The translations under genes and the position numbers were made by a program. The notes under the pieces are model-generated. The model did not search any database. It was not told the origin of the DNA and saw nothing but the letters and a program-made list of their open reading frames with translations. Shown piece after piece: positions 47,477 to 57,448 of a DNA stretch of 64,000 bases. Source of the DNA: Chryseobacterium sp. KLBC 52 (GTDB taxonomy: Bacteria; Bacteroidota; Bacteroidia; Flavobacteriales; Weeksellaceae); assembly GCF_003347605.1 (NCBI RefSeq), contig NZ_QDFZ01000001.1:62001-126000 (forward strand), read 5' to 3'. Each line of letters begins with the position of its first letter. Within the stretch, counting starts at the first letter, position 1.

Positions 47477-49129
47477 ATGAAAAGAATAAAATTTATATTA
47501 CTGTCAGTGATCTTAACTATAATTATTGGTTCATGTAATTTAGACAGGTTTCCGGAAGATAAAATATCCGAAGATACATTCTGGAAAACTGAAAAAGACG
47601 CTACCATGGCGCTGAATGGCATTTATAAATACTTGTCCGGTGCAGCTTACCTAAGTTTATATAATGATTGTTACACAGATAATTCATATGCTCAATATCC
47701 CTGGGAGACAATGGCAGTAGATGCATCTGCAGGAAATATACTTCCTTCTACAGATTTCGGATATGACTTTACTGCAATCAGAAGTGTAAATACCTTTTTA
47801 GAGCATATTGATCAAATTCCAATGGACAAAGATCTTGCTAAAAGATATATCGCAGAAGCAAGATTTATAAGAGCTTTTAATTATTTTGATTTATCTCAGC
47901 GCTTCGGAGCTCTTCCGTTAGTGCAGAAATCAGGCGAATTGGATGGCGCCTCTCTTACACCTGTCTCTGAAGCCGCAATTGATGATTTTGTAACCGGTGA
48001 ATTAAATGCCATAGAAAACGATTTACCGGCTATCTATACTTCCGGTCAGGATAAAGGTAGAATAACAAAAGGAGCTGTATTGGCATTTAAGGCAAGAGTA
48101 TATCTATATACAGGAAAATATAAAGAAGCTTATGAAGCAGCTCAACTGGTAATGAATTCCGGAACTTACGGACTTTTCAATACGTCTTCAGTAGACACAA
48201 GTACAGACTATGACAGCTTCGTTACTTTTACTTCTACCACAGATAGAGATAATTTTTATAAAGGTTTAAGTAATTATCAGGCATTATTCTGGGCTAAAAA
48301 TGAAGGTAGTATAGAATCAATTTTAGAAGCTCAGTATGTACCGGATTCAAAAGGAATACACAGCAACTACATGACGCTTCTTCTATTGCCCAATGAAGAG
48401 AGCGGATGGAGCTCTATCACTCCTACAATCGATATGGTGAATGCCTATTGGAAAAAAGATGGAACCGCATTTATCCCCCCTTCTGCTGCTGCAAGGGCTG
48501 CAAATTATAATGATGGAAACCCAAATAATGCCTACCTGGACGAGTTCAAAAACAGAGACACACGATTGTATGCAAGTATTATGCATCCTAATGGCCCATG
48601 GTCTTATCTGAAAGGTTTCGGAACAGGCAACCTGTTCACATGGGGGAAAGGAGGAAACAATACATCAAAAATTGGCTATAACTATAAAAAAATGGCAGAT
48701 TACGGATCATTAGATGAAAACTTAAATGCAAGTAACAATTTTATGCTGATTCGGTTTGCAGAGGTACTGCTTACTTATGCTGAAGCAAAAAATGAATTGT
48801 ACGGGCCAGATTCCTCCATTTATGATGCATTAGACAAAATAAGAAGCAGAGTAGGTATGACCGTAGTCAGCAGAACACAAACAAAGGAGACTTTGAGAGA
48901 TATTATCAGAAATGAACGAAGAATAGAGTTAGCCAATGAAGGGCAAAGATTCTACGATATCAGAAGATGGAAAATTGCACCCGATGTGATGAAAACAGTG
49001 TATGATATCACCAATACACAGGTCGCAACAAGAGTGTGGAATGACAAATTTTACAGATTCCCTTACCCTCAGACTGCCGTGGACTTAAATCCGAAATTAA
49101 AAGAAGCTCAGGCAGCAAAAGGATACTAA
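47477..49129 (+). CDS. SusD/RagB family lipoprotein of the galactose-glycan locus
   Basis: A 550-residue surface lipoprotein with lipobox IIGSC, partner of the receptor 19 bases upstream. SusD landmarks: KRYIAEARFIRAFNYFDLSQRFG, KGAVLAFKARVYLYTGKYKEAYEAA, MLIRFAEVLLTYAEAKNELYG and the C-terminal LRDIIRNERRIELANEGQRFYDIRRW. The end, FPYPQTAVDLNPKLKEAQAAKGY, is typical. It probably captures oligosaccharides released at the surface. The Asp-box protein gene follows after 55 bases, in the same direction. Confidence 0.95.
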   Translation: MKRIKFILLSVILTIIIGSCNLDRFPEDKISEDTFWKTEKDATMALNGIYKYLSGAAYLSLYNDCYTDNSYAQYPWETMAVDASAGNILPSTDFGYDFTAIRSVNTFLEHIDQIPMDKDLAKRYIAEARFIRAFNYFDLSQRFGALPLVQKSGELDGASLTPVSEAAIDDFVTGELNAIENDLPAIYTSGQDKGRITKGAVLAFKARVYLYTGKYKEAYEAAQLVMNSGTYGLFNTSSVDTSTDYDSFVTFTSTTDRDNFYKGLSNYQALFWAKNEGSIESILEAQYVPDSKGIHSNYMTLLLLPNEESGWSSITPTIDMVNAYWKKDGTAFIPPSAAARAANYNDGNPNNAYLDEFKNRDTRLYASIMHPNGPWSYLKGFGTGNLFTWGKGGNNTSKIGYNYKKMADYGSLDENLNASNNFMLIRFAEVLLTYAEAKNELYGPDSSIYDALDKIRSRVGMTVVSRTQTKETLRDIIRNERRIELANEGQRFYDIRRWKIAPDVMKTVYDITNTQVATRVWNDKFYRFPYPQTAVDLNPKLKEAQAAKGY

Positions 49130-49184
49130 ATATAGATTACAAAGATCAGTAGTATTCAACTGTCAATTAATTAAATAAACACGT

Positions 49185-52100
49185 ATGAAAAACAAATTAT
49201 TTTTTCTGATATTATTGATATCAGCAATCTCCAGAGGCCAGGATTTTTCATCAAAGAATGCCGTACGGGAAGAAGATGATGATGAAGATATTGAGTATGA
49301 AATTAAACATAAGTCGATGTCCTGGTTCTCAGATATGAAAGATTATGCAGACTATTTTAAAATCAAAGCAAATTTTGACAAGTATTTTGGAAAACACAGG
49401 TGGGAAAAAAGTAAGCCGCGAAGCCTCGGTGAAGACTGGCTCAGAACCAAACTGTTTTATCTGGATGAAAACGGAAAAGTAGTTCCGGAACCTTTGTTGA
49501 TAAGCCATTCAAAAACCAGCAACAGCCCGTTAATAACTACGCAGACCCAGGTGGGAAGCTGGTCTATGATTGGTCCTTTAAACAGTGCCAGTACATCTTA
49601 CTCAGGTAAGGGAAACCATGGAGGGTATGTATATCTGAATAAAATTGATCCTACTGATCCTCAGAAGATATTTGTATCTTTTGTAACCGGTGGCTTATGG
49701 CGTACAACCGATGGGGGATCAGTCTGGAATCTGGTAGATAACGGTTTTCCGGATTCTAAATATAATGACGTAGATGTCTGCATTGCCAATCCGCAAATTG
49801 TGTATGCATTAAGCGACAGTCAGCTCATTAAATCTACCGATGGAGGACTTAACTGGCTTTCAACCGGTATGACCGCTGCTAACTATCCCGGTAAAGCATA
49901 TGATATTGCCGTTTCGCCTGTGAATCCTGATATTGTGGTTGTTCGTTGGGGAACATCGCTATATCGTACAACTGATGGCGGGAATTCCTGGAATGAGGTT
50001 TATACTGGGCTTCCTAATTATTCAATATGGGACTCATCCATACACAGCGAATGTTTGGAATGGGATCCCAATGACAGTAATTCTGTTTATTTTGCCAGTA
50101 CTTCCAATACTAATGTTTTCAAAGTTTATAAGTCTGTGGATCAGGGATCAAGTTTTTCCCAGTTGAATTCAACCACATTGGATACTTCCGCAAATGGCCA
50201 GATCATTGGGTGGACGAAAGTTTTTTTACCTGTTAATAATACGACTTCATTCTACGTAGCGGCAGGTACTGGTTCAAGTGCTTATGGTCATAATGCAGTT
50301 CAATTATACAAATTCAATAAATTAACAGGAAATGTAGAGCTTACCAGAATCAATATGGTTTCCGGCATTGGAGATGTGTATAATCATGATCCGTTACTAC
50401 ACCACGGAGATATTCAGATGGACCGTAAAGATGAAAATAAAATAGCCTACGGAGGCTATGGAAATCAAAAAATACATATTTCTACCAACAATGGTGCTTC
50501 ATTTTCACTAGCATCAGGAACTACGCATTCCGATATCAGGGCCATTGATTTTGTCAACGGAAAGTTAGTCGTAGGAAGTGATGGGGAAATGACAGATTCT
50601 AATGATTTGGGAAATACTTTAACAACAAAAACCAATAGTATCAGTAATCATGAATTGTGGGGATTTGGCAGTGCATTTAAAAGTAATCTGGTAGCGTCAG
50701 GAAATAACCATGGCCCTGCTATGATCAAAGAAAGTGGAAATGGGTTTACATGGTATAACGGTACAGGTGCAGATCAGGGGAACACAGATGTAAATCCTTT
50801 GGATGACCGTTATATTTACAGCCAGGGATATAGTAATTATCGTTATTTCAGAACCGGTGTTCATACTTTGGTAGAAGAACCTAATTTTTTAGATTTGGGA
50901 GGAATCTATGATTATTTCAATTCTATAGAATTTCATCCTAATAAATATTACAGCATTATTACCCATCATGCAGGTCAATATCCGAATGGAAATCCTAATC
51001 TCGCAACTTGGAAAAACTCTCTTATCAAAACCGAAGATAACGGAAACAGTATTTCTATTATTAAGACTTTTACTAAACAGGTTTTCAGAGAAAAAATTTC
51101 TGCCAAGAATCCAAATATAATGATTGTTGTAGAAGGTATTACCAGTAATAAGCTTTGGAAAACTACAGATCAGGGAGTTACCTGGACAGATATAACACCC
51201 GATACAACCATCACATTAGGTCCCAAAAATATATCAGATATTGCTATCGGAGATAATAATCCTAATGAAATTTGGGTTACTTACAGTGGAGTTCAGCAAG
51301 ACTGTAAGATTTTAAAATCCAGTGATGGCGGATCCACCTGGCTGAACCTTACTTCTTCTGTATTAACCTCATCTCCTCTTACTAAAATTATATTTCAAAG
51401 AGGTTCTAATGGCGGAGTATACGTAGGTAATAAAGCTGGCGTATTTTATAGAAATAACAATATGAACAATTGGACGATGCTGGGTAATGGTCTTCCTATG
51501 TGTGATATACGCTTTATGTTTATTAATTATAACGAAAATAAGTTAAAAATAGGAACTTCCAGAGGAGCCTTTGAACACACTTTGTATGAAATAAGCCCGC
51601 CTAGTGCTCTGATTTCAGCTGATAAAAGCAAAATATATTGTCCGGTAACAGAAAATGTACAGTTTAAAGATTATTCAGTAGTCCGTAATGCCGTCGCAAC
51701 ATGGCAATGGAGCTTCCCTGGTGGAACTCCTTCAACGTCTTCATTGGAAAATCCGATAGTATCTTATAAAAATGCGCCGAATGGATTGTATTCTGTAACA
51801 TTAACGGTAACAGATCAGTATGGTACCAGTACACAAACATTAAATAATTTTATTGAAGTCAATAATCAGTGTGGATCAAGCCAGCCCGATGGTATCCCTG
51901 GAAACAGTATAAAACTTACCGGTGACAGTAATAAAGATTACGTGGAAATCAATGATCTGAATATTAACAAAAACTCATTTACCTTCTCCTGCTGGATTAA
52001 ACCGGATGGAGTACAGACGGATTATAGTGGTATTTTTATGTCTCAGGGTGATACGAGTGCGTTTGGAATGAATTTTAACGGTGGAAATAATACCATAGGT

Positions 52101-53252
52101 TTTCACCCGGGGTGGTCGTGGTCTTCAGGTTTGCAGGCTCCTCCAAATCAATGGACACATGTAGCATTGGTAAGCAATGGGATCAACGTAAAAATATATG
52201 TTAATGGAAAAGAAAGTGTGAACAGTACAGCATTGCCTTCAGAAATTGTTAATACTTTATTTTTAGGAAGTTATGGAAGAGGTTTTTCTAATAGGTTCAC
52301 CAAATTGGAAATGGATGAAGTGGCTATATGGAACAGAGCTTTATCAATAGATGAGGTCAGACAATGGAGACATCTTACAAAAAGCACAGCAGGAAGCCCT
52401 ATACTGAACGGTTTAGTATATTATCTTCAGTTTAATGAATCAGTGGGTAATATTACGATCAATAAAAATAACTCTAATACTGCAGCCTCATATAAGGGCA
52501 GCGGGTATACAAGATTATTATCTAATGTTCCTGTTTTTCATGGAGTAAGCGAGAAGATTAATATCAATTCTTCCGGGTTAAAAGATTTTACCAACGCAGG
52601 AATATCTATGGAATTTGCTCCGGGAACCTATCCTAATGGTGATGTTTGGGTGTCGAGAGGCAGTATAAATCCTGATCAGCTGCCTGATAGTAATACGAAC
52701 TTTGGCTTTTATTCTATTGTTAATAATTATGGTGCTAACCAAACATTTGCTCCGCTTACCTCACTGTCTTTTTATAAGAATGCTGATTTTGCTAATTATC
52801 CTTCAGCATCTTCTTACCATCTTTTCAAAAGAGGAAGTAATGATTTCGGAAATAGCTGGGGAAGCAGTATTGACAATGCAGATACTGTTTCAGGAAGTGG
52901 GCTTAATACAAAAGTAACCTTTAATAACGGGCTTAACGTTAACTCTTTCAGTCAGTTTATACTAACCGTTAATTCACCTGTGTTATCAGCTCTTAATCCT
53001 GTAAAATCCAAGGTTGCTCATCCCCAGATCGTTTCCAATCCCATATTACATGGTACTCCTATTTCTATACGTTTACCAGAAAAATGGATAAGTTCTCATC
53101 TGATCATTTATGATGCTTCAGGAAGAAAAATTGCTGAGAAATTCAATTTAAAAGCTGATGAAAATATATTGCTTAACCTTCCTCAGGGAACTTACACGGC
53201 ATTATTTATTAAACAATCAGATAAGTATATCGAAAAATTCATTATTAAATAA
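49185..53252 (+). CDS. T9SS-secreted Asp-box propeller / PKD / LamG protein
   Basis: A 1355-residue secreted protein. A signal peptide is followed by an acidic stretch (EEDDDEDIEYE), then about 650 residues of beta-propeller with many Asp boxes: WRTTDGGSVW (about 172), IKSTDGGLNW (about 217), YRTTDGGNSW (about 260), WKTTDQGVTW (about 660), LKSSDGGSTW (about 713). A PKD domain (about 818-892, WQWSFPGGTPSTS), a LamG/concanavalin-like domain (about 905-1062, FSCWIKPDG) and a type A T9SS sorting domain (last 80 residues) follow. Asp-box propellers occur in GH74, GH33 and sortilins; no catalytic pair is clear. It could be a surface glycan binder or an undescribed hydrolase. Confidence 0.85.
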   Translation: MKNKLFFLILLISAISRGQDFSSKNAVREEDDDEDIEYEIKHKSMSWFSDMKDYADYFKIKANFDKYFGKHRWEKSKPRSLGEDWLRTKLFYLDENGKVVPEPLLISHSKTSNSPLITTQTQVGSWSMIGPLNSASTSYSGKGNHGGYVYLNKIDPTDPQKIFVSFVTGGLWRTTDGGSVWNLVDNGFPDSKYNDVDVCIANPQIVYALSDSQLIKSTDGGLNWLSTGMTAANYPGKAYDIAVSPVNPDIVVVRWGTSLYRTTDGGNSWNEVYTGLPNYSIWDSSIHSECLEWDPNDSNSVYFASTSNTNVFKVYKSVDQGSSFSQLNSTTLDTSANGQIIGWTKVFLPVNNTTSFYVAAGTGSSAYGHNAVQLYKFNKLTGNVELTRINMVSGIGDVYNHDPLLHHGDIQMDRKDENKIAYGGYGNQKIHISTNNGASFSLASGTTHSDIRAIDFVNGKLVVGSDGEMTDSNDLGNTLTTKTNSISNHELWGFGSAFKSNLVASGNNHGPAMIKESGNGFTWYNGTGADQGNTDVNPLDDRYIYSQGYSNYRYFRTGVHTLVEEPNFLDLGGIYDYFNSIEFHPNKYYSIITHHAGQYPNGNPNLATWKNSLIKTEDNGNSISIIKTFTKQVFREKISAKNPNIMIVVEGITSNKLWKTTDQGVTWTDITPDTTITLGPKNISDIAIGDNNPNEIWVTYSGVQQDCKILKSSDGGSTWLNLTSSVLTSSPLTKIIFQRGSNGGVYVGNKAGVFYRNNNMNNWTMLGNGLPMCDIRFMFINYNENKLKIGTSRGAFEHTLYEISPPSALISADKSKIYCPVTENVQFKDYSVVRNAVATWQWSFPGGTPSTSSLENPIVSYKNAPNGLYSVTLTVTDQYGTSTQTLNNFIEVNNQCGSSQPDGIPGNSIKLTGDSNKDYVEINDLNINKNSFTFSCWIKPDGVQTDYSGIFMSQGDTSAFGMNFNGGNNTIGFHPGWSWSSGLQAPPNQWTHVALVSNGINVKIYVNGKESVNSTALPSEIVNTLFLGSYGRGFSNRFTKLEMDEVAIWNRALSIDEVRQWRHLTKSTAGSPILNGLVYYLQFNESVGNITINKNNSNTAASYKGSGYTRLLSNVPVFHGVSEKININSSGLKDFTNAGISMEFAPGTYPNGDVWVSRGSINPDQLPDSNTNFGFYSIVNNYGANQTFAPLTSLSFYKNADFANYPSASSYHLFKRGSNDFGNSWGSSIDNADTVSGSGLNTKVTFNNGLNVNSFSQFILTVNSPVLSALNPVKSKVAHPQIVSNPILHGTPISIRLPEKWISSHLIIYDASGRKIAEKFNLKADENILLNLPQGTYTALFIKQSDKYIEKFIIK

Positions 53253-53264
53253 ATTTGAATTGAT

Positions 53265-53294
53265 AAATTCCCACACTTTTGATGTGGGAATTTT
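53265..53294 (+). terminator. intrinsic terminator after the susCD-propeller transcript
   Basis: AAATTCCCACA pairs with TGTGGGAATTT around a 7-base loop, then T residues. The rest of the gap to 53570 has no gene, only a TATTTTTG -7-like box at 53457-53464 that may serve the GH31 gene. Confidence 0.85.
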
Positions 53295-53570
53295 ATATGA
53301 CCAGACGTCACAATTTACAGACAGAAACTGAATTTTATTTCTCCACCAACCGATGAATTAAAATTAAGCAGTAAATTGAGCAGACCTATTGTATGAGCTA
53401 TATTTCTGAAATAAACAGAGTCAGCTTATTAAATAAAGTAGTGAATAAATGATCTATATTTTTGAAAGTCCTGCGATCACAAAAGATGATACAGTTGTTT
53501 TATCTCTAATATTGATCTCACGTTCTTACAGTAGTATACAATATAAATTAATATATAAAAACCAAGGTAC

Positions 53571-56500
53571 ATGAATACCGTTTTAAATTCAAAAAATCAA
53601 AAAATTTTACTCCTGAGTTCTTTTCTTGTTTTCTTCACCGGAAGAACTCAGGCTCAAAAAATTGAAAATGTTTCTAAGAAAGGAGAAACTTCTGTAGAAG
53701 TCTTGTTTTCTGACAACAAAAAATTATTAATAGATTTTTACGGAGAAAATCTTTTTAGATTATTTTTAGATCCCAAAGGCGGAGAAATGAGAAACCCGGA
53801 AGCATCACCTCCCGCTCAGATTCTGGCAGATCAGCCCAGAAAAAAAGTAAAAGAAATTGCGGTCAGTAATTCATCACAGACTGTTTCTGTTTCTACGGCT
53901 AAAACTAAAATAGAAATTGAAAAAGCAACCTCTTTATTTAAAGTATTTGATCTGAATCTTCATAAAGAAGTATTTTCCTTTATGGCTCCCATAGAATTTA
54001 ATTCTAAAGAAGTCGTGCTGACATTATCTCAGGGAAAAGATGAATATTTCTATGGGGGCGGCGTACAGAATGGGAGATTCTCTCATAAAGGAAACACTAT
54101 TTTTATTGTAAATCAGAATAACTGGACTGATGGTGGTGTAGCATCTCCCAATCCTTATTATTGGTCTACAAACGGATATGGTTGTATGTGGCATACTTTC
54201 AAAAAAGGATACTATGATTTTGGTAAACAAAATAAAAATGAAGTGAAGCTGGCTCATGAGACCGATTATCTGGACGTTTTCTTTATGGTAGATGATACCC
54301 CCAAATCTTTGTTGAATGATTTTTACCAGCTAACAGGAAACCCTGTGCTCTTACCCAAATTTGGTTTTTATGAAGGACACCTTAATGCGTACAACAGAGA
54401 TTACTGGAAGCAGGATGACAAAGGGATACCATTTGAAGACGGAAAAAAATATAAAGAGAGCCAAAAAGATAATGGCGGAGTTAAAGAATCATTAAACGGC
54501 GAAAAAAACAATTATCAGTTTTCTGCAAGAGCAGTGATAGACCGGTATAAAAATACGGATATGCCTTTAGGATGGATATTGCCAAATGATGGTTATGGTG
54601 CTGGCTACGGACAAACAGAAACGTTGGAAGGCAACATCGCCAATTTAAAATCATTTGGAGATTATGCCAGAAAAAATGGAGTAGAAATAGGATTGTGGAC
54701 ACAATCAGATTTACATCCTAAAGAGGGAGTCGCTGCTCTTTTGCAGAGAGATATTATAAAAGAAGTGCAGGATGCCGGGGTAAGAGTGTTAAAAACCGAT
54801 GTAGCCTGGGTAGGTAATGGCTATTCATTCGGCTTGAATGGTATTTCAGATGTCGCTCAGATAATGCCACGATATGGTAACGGAAGCCGGCCTTTTATCA
54901 TTTCACTGGACGGATGGGCAGGTTCACAGCGATATGCAGGTATCTGGACAGGGGACCAAACAGGGGGAGAGTGGGAATACATCAGATTTCATATTCCTAC
55001 GTACATAGGTTCAGGCTTGTCTGGCCAGCCTAATATTACTTCGGATATGGATGGTATTTTTGGCGGGCAAAACCCGGTTGTCAATACCAGAGATTTCCAA
55101 TGGAAAACCTTTACTCCCATGCAGCTGAATATGGATGGCTGGGGAGCCAATGAAAAGTATCCGCATGCTTTAGGTGAGCCGGTTACTTCTATCAACAGAA
55201 ACTATTTAAAATTAAAGTCGAGCTTACTTCCTTATGCTTATAGTGTGGCTAAAGAAGCTGTAGACGGATTGCCAATCATCAGAGCAATGTTTTTGCAGCA
55301 GGCTAATGATTATACCCTCGGAAAATCTACTCAGTATCAGTATCTCTATGGTCCCTATTTTTTAGTAGCTCCCATATATCAAGCCACAAAAACGGATAAA
55401 GAAGGGAATGATATCAGAAATAATATTTACCTCCCTAAAGGAAACTGGATTGATTACTTCACAGGACAAACGTATGAAGGGGGAATTATCTTAAATCATT
55501 TCGATGCTCCCATTTGGAAGCTTCCTTTATTTGTGAAGCCAGGTGCTATTATTCCCATGGTAAATGCTAATAATAATGTTCATGAAATCAATAAAAAATT
55601 AAGGATTTATGAAGTGTATCCTTCAGAAAAATCCAGTTTTACAGAATATGATGACGATGGTATTACCGAAAATTATAAGAAAAATGAATCTGTATATACG
55701 CTTATAGAAAGCAATGTAGTGAAAAATACAGCTGTCATAAGTATTTCTCCTGCTCAAGGTAACTTTAAAGGTTTTGAAAAAGAAAAAATGACAGAATTCA
55801 GAGTTAACGTTACTCAAAAGCCATCCGGTGTAAAACTTTCTGTTGGAGGTAAAAATGTAAATCTGAAAGCAGTAAATACATTAGATGAATTCAACAAAGG
55901 AGCAAACGTCTTTTTTTATAACAGCCAACCGGAATTCAATAATTTCTCTACAAAAGATTCCGGATTTTCAAAGGTTTCAATTACCCGAAACCCTCAACTT
56001 TGGGTAAAAACAGAAATTACCGATATCAGCAAAAACAAAGTAGAGCTTGTCATTAAAGACTACCAATTTATTAGTTCTAATCAATTGAAAAATAATTCCG
56101 GGGCATTGGCAGAAGCTTTAAAACCTGTCACTTCAGAAAATACAAACACCGCCAATTCCATATTGCCATCCTGGAATACAATACCTAATGCAGATTACTA
56201 CGAAATACTGCATAAAAATATGGTTTACAGTAATATAAAAGATAATTCTTTCCTGTTTGAAGGATTAGCTCCTGAAACAAAATATGATTTCAAAGTAAGA
56301 GCTGTCAATAAAACCAATACTTCTGATTGGGTTTCTTTTTCATCCCACACCAATAAAAATCCTTACGAATTTGCAATTAAAGGAATAAAAGCCACCGCCA
56401 CTATTCCAAGCCAGGAAGGAGAAGAGATAGAAAACCTTTTTGATCAGGAAGTGAGTACAGGCTGGCATTCCGATTATGAAAACAGCAAGGTTCCTTTTGA

Positions 56501-57383
56501 AATGATTTTGGATTTAGGCTCTGTTAATACAATAAGTAAATTAGAATATATTCCTAGAAGCAGCGGTTACAACGGAATATGGATGAAAGGTAAAATTGCG
56601 TATAGTGATAATAAAAAAGACTGGACAGAGCTTGGCTCTTTTGTCTGGGATAAAAATAACAAACCTAAATCTTTAGATTTTGCTGCACATCCTGCCACAA
56701 GATTCATTAAAATTGAAGTCAGCAGTGCCTTCAGAAACTTTGCTACCGGAAATGAATTATACATATTTAAAGTGCCGGGTTCCACCAGTTTACTTCCCGG
56801 AGATATTAATAATGATCAGAAAATTGACAGGAATGACTTTATTTCATATATGAATTATACAGGGTTGAGAAAAGGTGACTCTGATTTTGAAGGATATATC
56901 AGTAAAGGAGATATTAATAAAAATGGTTTTATCGATGCATTGGACATCTCCAATGTCGCTATAAAAATAGATGGAGGAGTAAACAATGAAGAAGTGAAAC
57001 CACTGCAGGGCAGCATTTCAATTTCTGCTTCAAAACAACAATATGCTAAAAATGATATTGTTGAAGTAGTAGTAAAAGGGAATAACTTGCAATCTGTAAA
57101 TGCATTAAGTTTTGCTATTCCATATGACCAGCAGGAACTGGAATATATAGGCATTACCCCAGTACATATTGAACAAATGGAAAACCTGACCTATGACAGA
57201 CTGCACACCAATAAAGAGAAGGTACTATATCCTACACTCGTTAATGTAGGACAAAAACATCCTTTAGAAGGCACAACGGATTTGTTCATCATTAAATTTA
57301 AAGCAAAACGAAGCGGATCATTTAATATAAAAGCAACGAAGGGATTACTGGTTGATAAAACATTGAATTCTATTGATTTTTAA
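53571..57383 (+). CDS. GH31 glycosidase with Fn3, CBM32, dockerin and cohesin domains
   Basis: A 1270-residue secreted enzyme, signal peptide 1-28 (GRTQAQ). The GH31 catalytic core spans about 80-700. Nucleophile Asp410 lies in VLKTDVAWVGNGYSFG and acid/base Asp462 in IWTGDQTGGEW. These motifs resemble GH31 alpha-N-acetylgalactosaminidases more than alpha-glucosidases, though that is from memory. Then come an Fn3 domain (about 860-925), an F5/8-type CBM32 (about 940-1070), a type I dockerin (about 1075-1133, GDINNDQKIDRNDF and GDINKNGFIDALD) and a cohesin-like domain to the end. It stands in a galactose/amino-sugar locus, so alpha-GalNAc or alpha-Gal links are the likely target. It lacks the GntR-type operator. 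Confidence 0.9.
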   Translation: MNTVLNSKNQKILLLSSFLVFFTGRTQAQKIENVSKKGETSVEVLFSDNKKLLIDFYGENLFRLFLDPKGGEMRNPEASPPAQILADQPRKKVKEIAVSNSSQTVSVSTAKTKIEIEKATSLFKVFDLNLHKEVFSFMAPIEFNSKEVVLTLSQGKDEYFYGGGVQNGRFSHKGNTIFIVNQNNWTDGGVASPNPYYWSTNGYGCMWHTFKKGYYDFGKQNKNEVKLAHETDYLDVFFMVDDTPKSLLNDFYQLTGNPVLLPKFGFYEGHLNAYNRDYWKQDDKGIPFEDGKKYKESQKDNGGVKESLNGEKNNYQFSARAVIDRYKNTDMPLGWILPNDGYGAGYGQTETLEGNIANLKSFGDYARKNGVEIGLWTQSDLHPKEGVAALLQRDIIKEVQDAGVRVLKTDVAWVGNGYSFGLNGISDVAQIMPRYGNGSRPFIISLDGWAGSQRYAGIWTGDQTGGEWEYIRFHIPTYIGSGLSGQPNITSDMDGIFGGQNPVVNTRDFQWKTFTPMQLNMDGWGANEKYPHALGEPVTSINRNYLKLKSSLLPYAYSVAKEAVDGLPIIRAMFLQQANDYTLGKSTQYQYLYGPYFLVAPIYQATKTDKEGNDIRNNIYLPKGNWIDYFTGQTYEGGIILNHFDAPIWKLPLFVKPGAIIPMVNANNNVHEINKKLRIYEVYPSEKSSFTEYDDDGITENYKKNESVYTLIESNVVKNTAVISISPAQGNFKGFEKEKMTEFRVNVTQKPSGVKLSVGGKNVNLKAVNTLDEFNKGANVFFYNSQPEFNNFSTKDSGFSKVSITRNPQLWVKTEITDISKNKVELVIKDYQFISSNQLKNNSGALAEALKPVTSENTNTANSILPSWNTIPNADYYEILHKNMVYSNIKDNSFLFEGLAPETKYDFKVRAVNKTNTSDWVSFSSHTNKNPYEFAIKGIKATATIPSQEGEEIENLFDQEVSTGWHSDYENSKVPFEMILDLGSVNTISKLEYIPRSSGYNGIWMKGKIAYSDNKKDWTELGSFVWDKNNKPKSLDFAAHPATRFIKIEVSSAFRNFATGNELYIFKVPGSTSLLPGDINNDQKIDRNDFISYMNYTGLRKGDSDFEGYISKGDINKNGFIDALDISNVAIKIDGGVNNEEVKPLQGSISISASKQQYAKNDIVEVVVKGNNLQSVNALSFAIPYDQQELEYIGITPVHIEQMENLTYDRLHTNKEKVLYPTLVNVGQKHPLEGTTDLFIIKFKAKRSGSFNIKATKGLLVDKTLNSIDF

Positions 57384-57406
57384 TGACGAAGTTTAAAGCT
57401 AAAAAT

Positions 57407-57436
57407 AAAGGCTCGGATTGTATAATCTGAGCCTTT
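57407..57436. terminator. bidirectional terminator
   Basis: AAAGGCTC pairs with GAGCCTTT, and GGATT pairs with AATCT inside it (one wobble), around a 4-base loop. It lies between the convergent GH31 and GntR genes. Confidence 0.85.
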
Positions 57437-57448
57437 GTTTAAAAATAA

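Noticed and set aside
53457-53464. GH31 gene as a member of the 68-bp operator regulon
   Set aside because: A -7-like box is present but no AACTGGTGGT repeats lie upstream of it.
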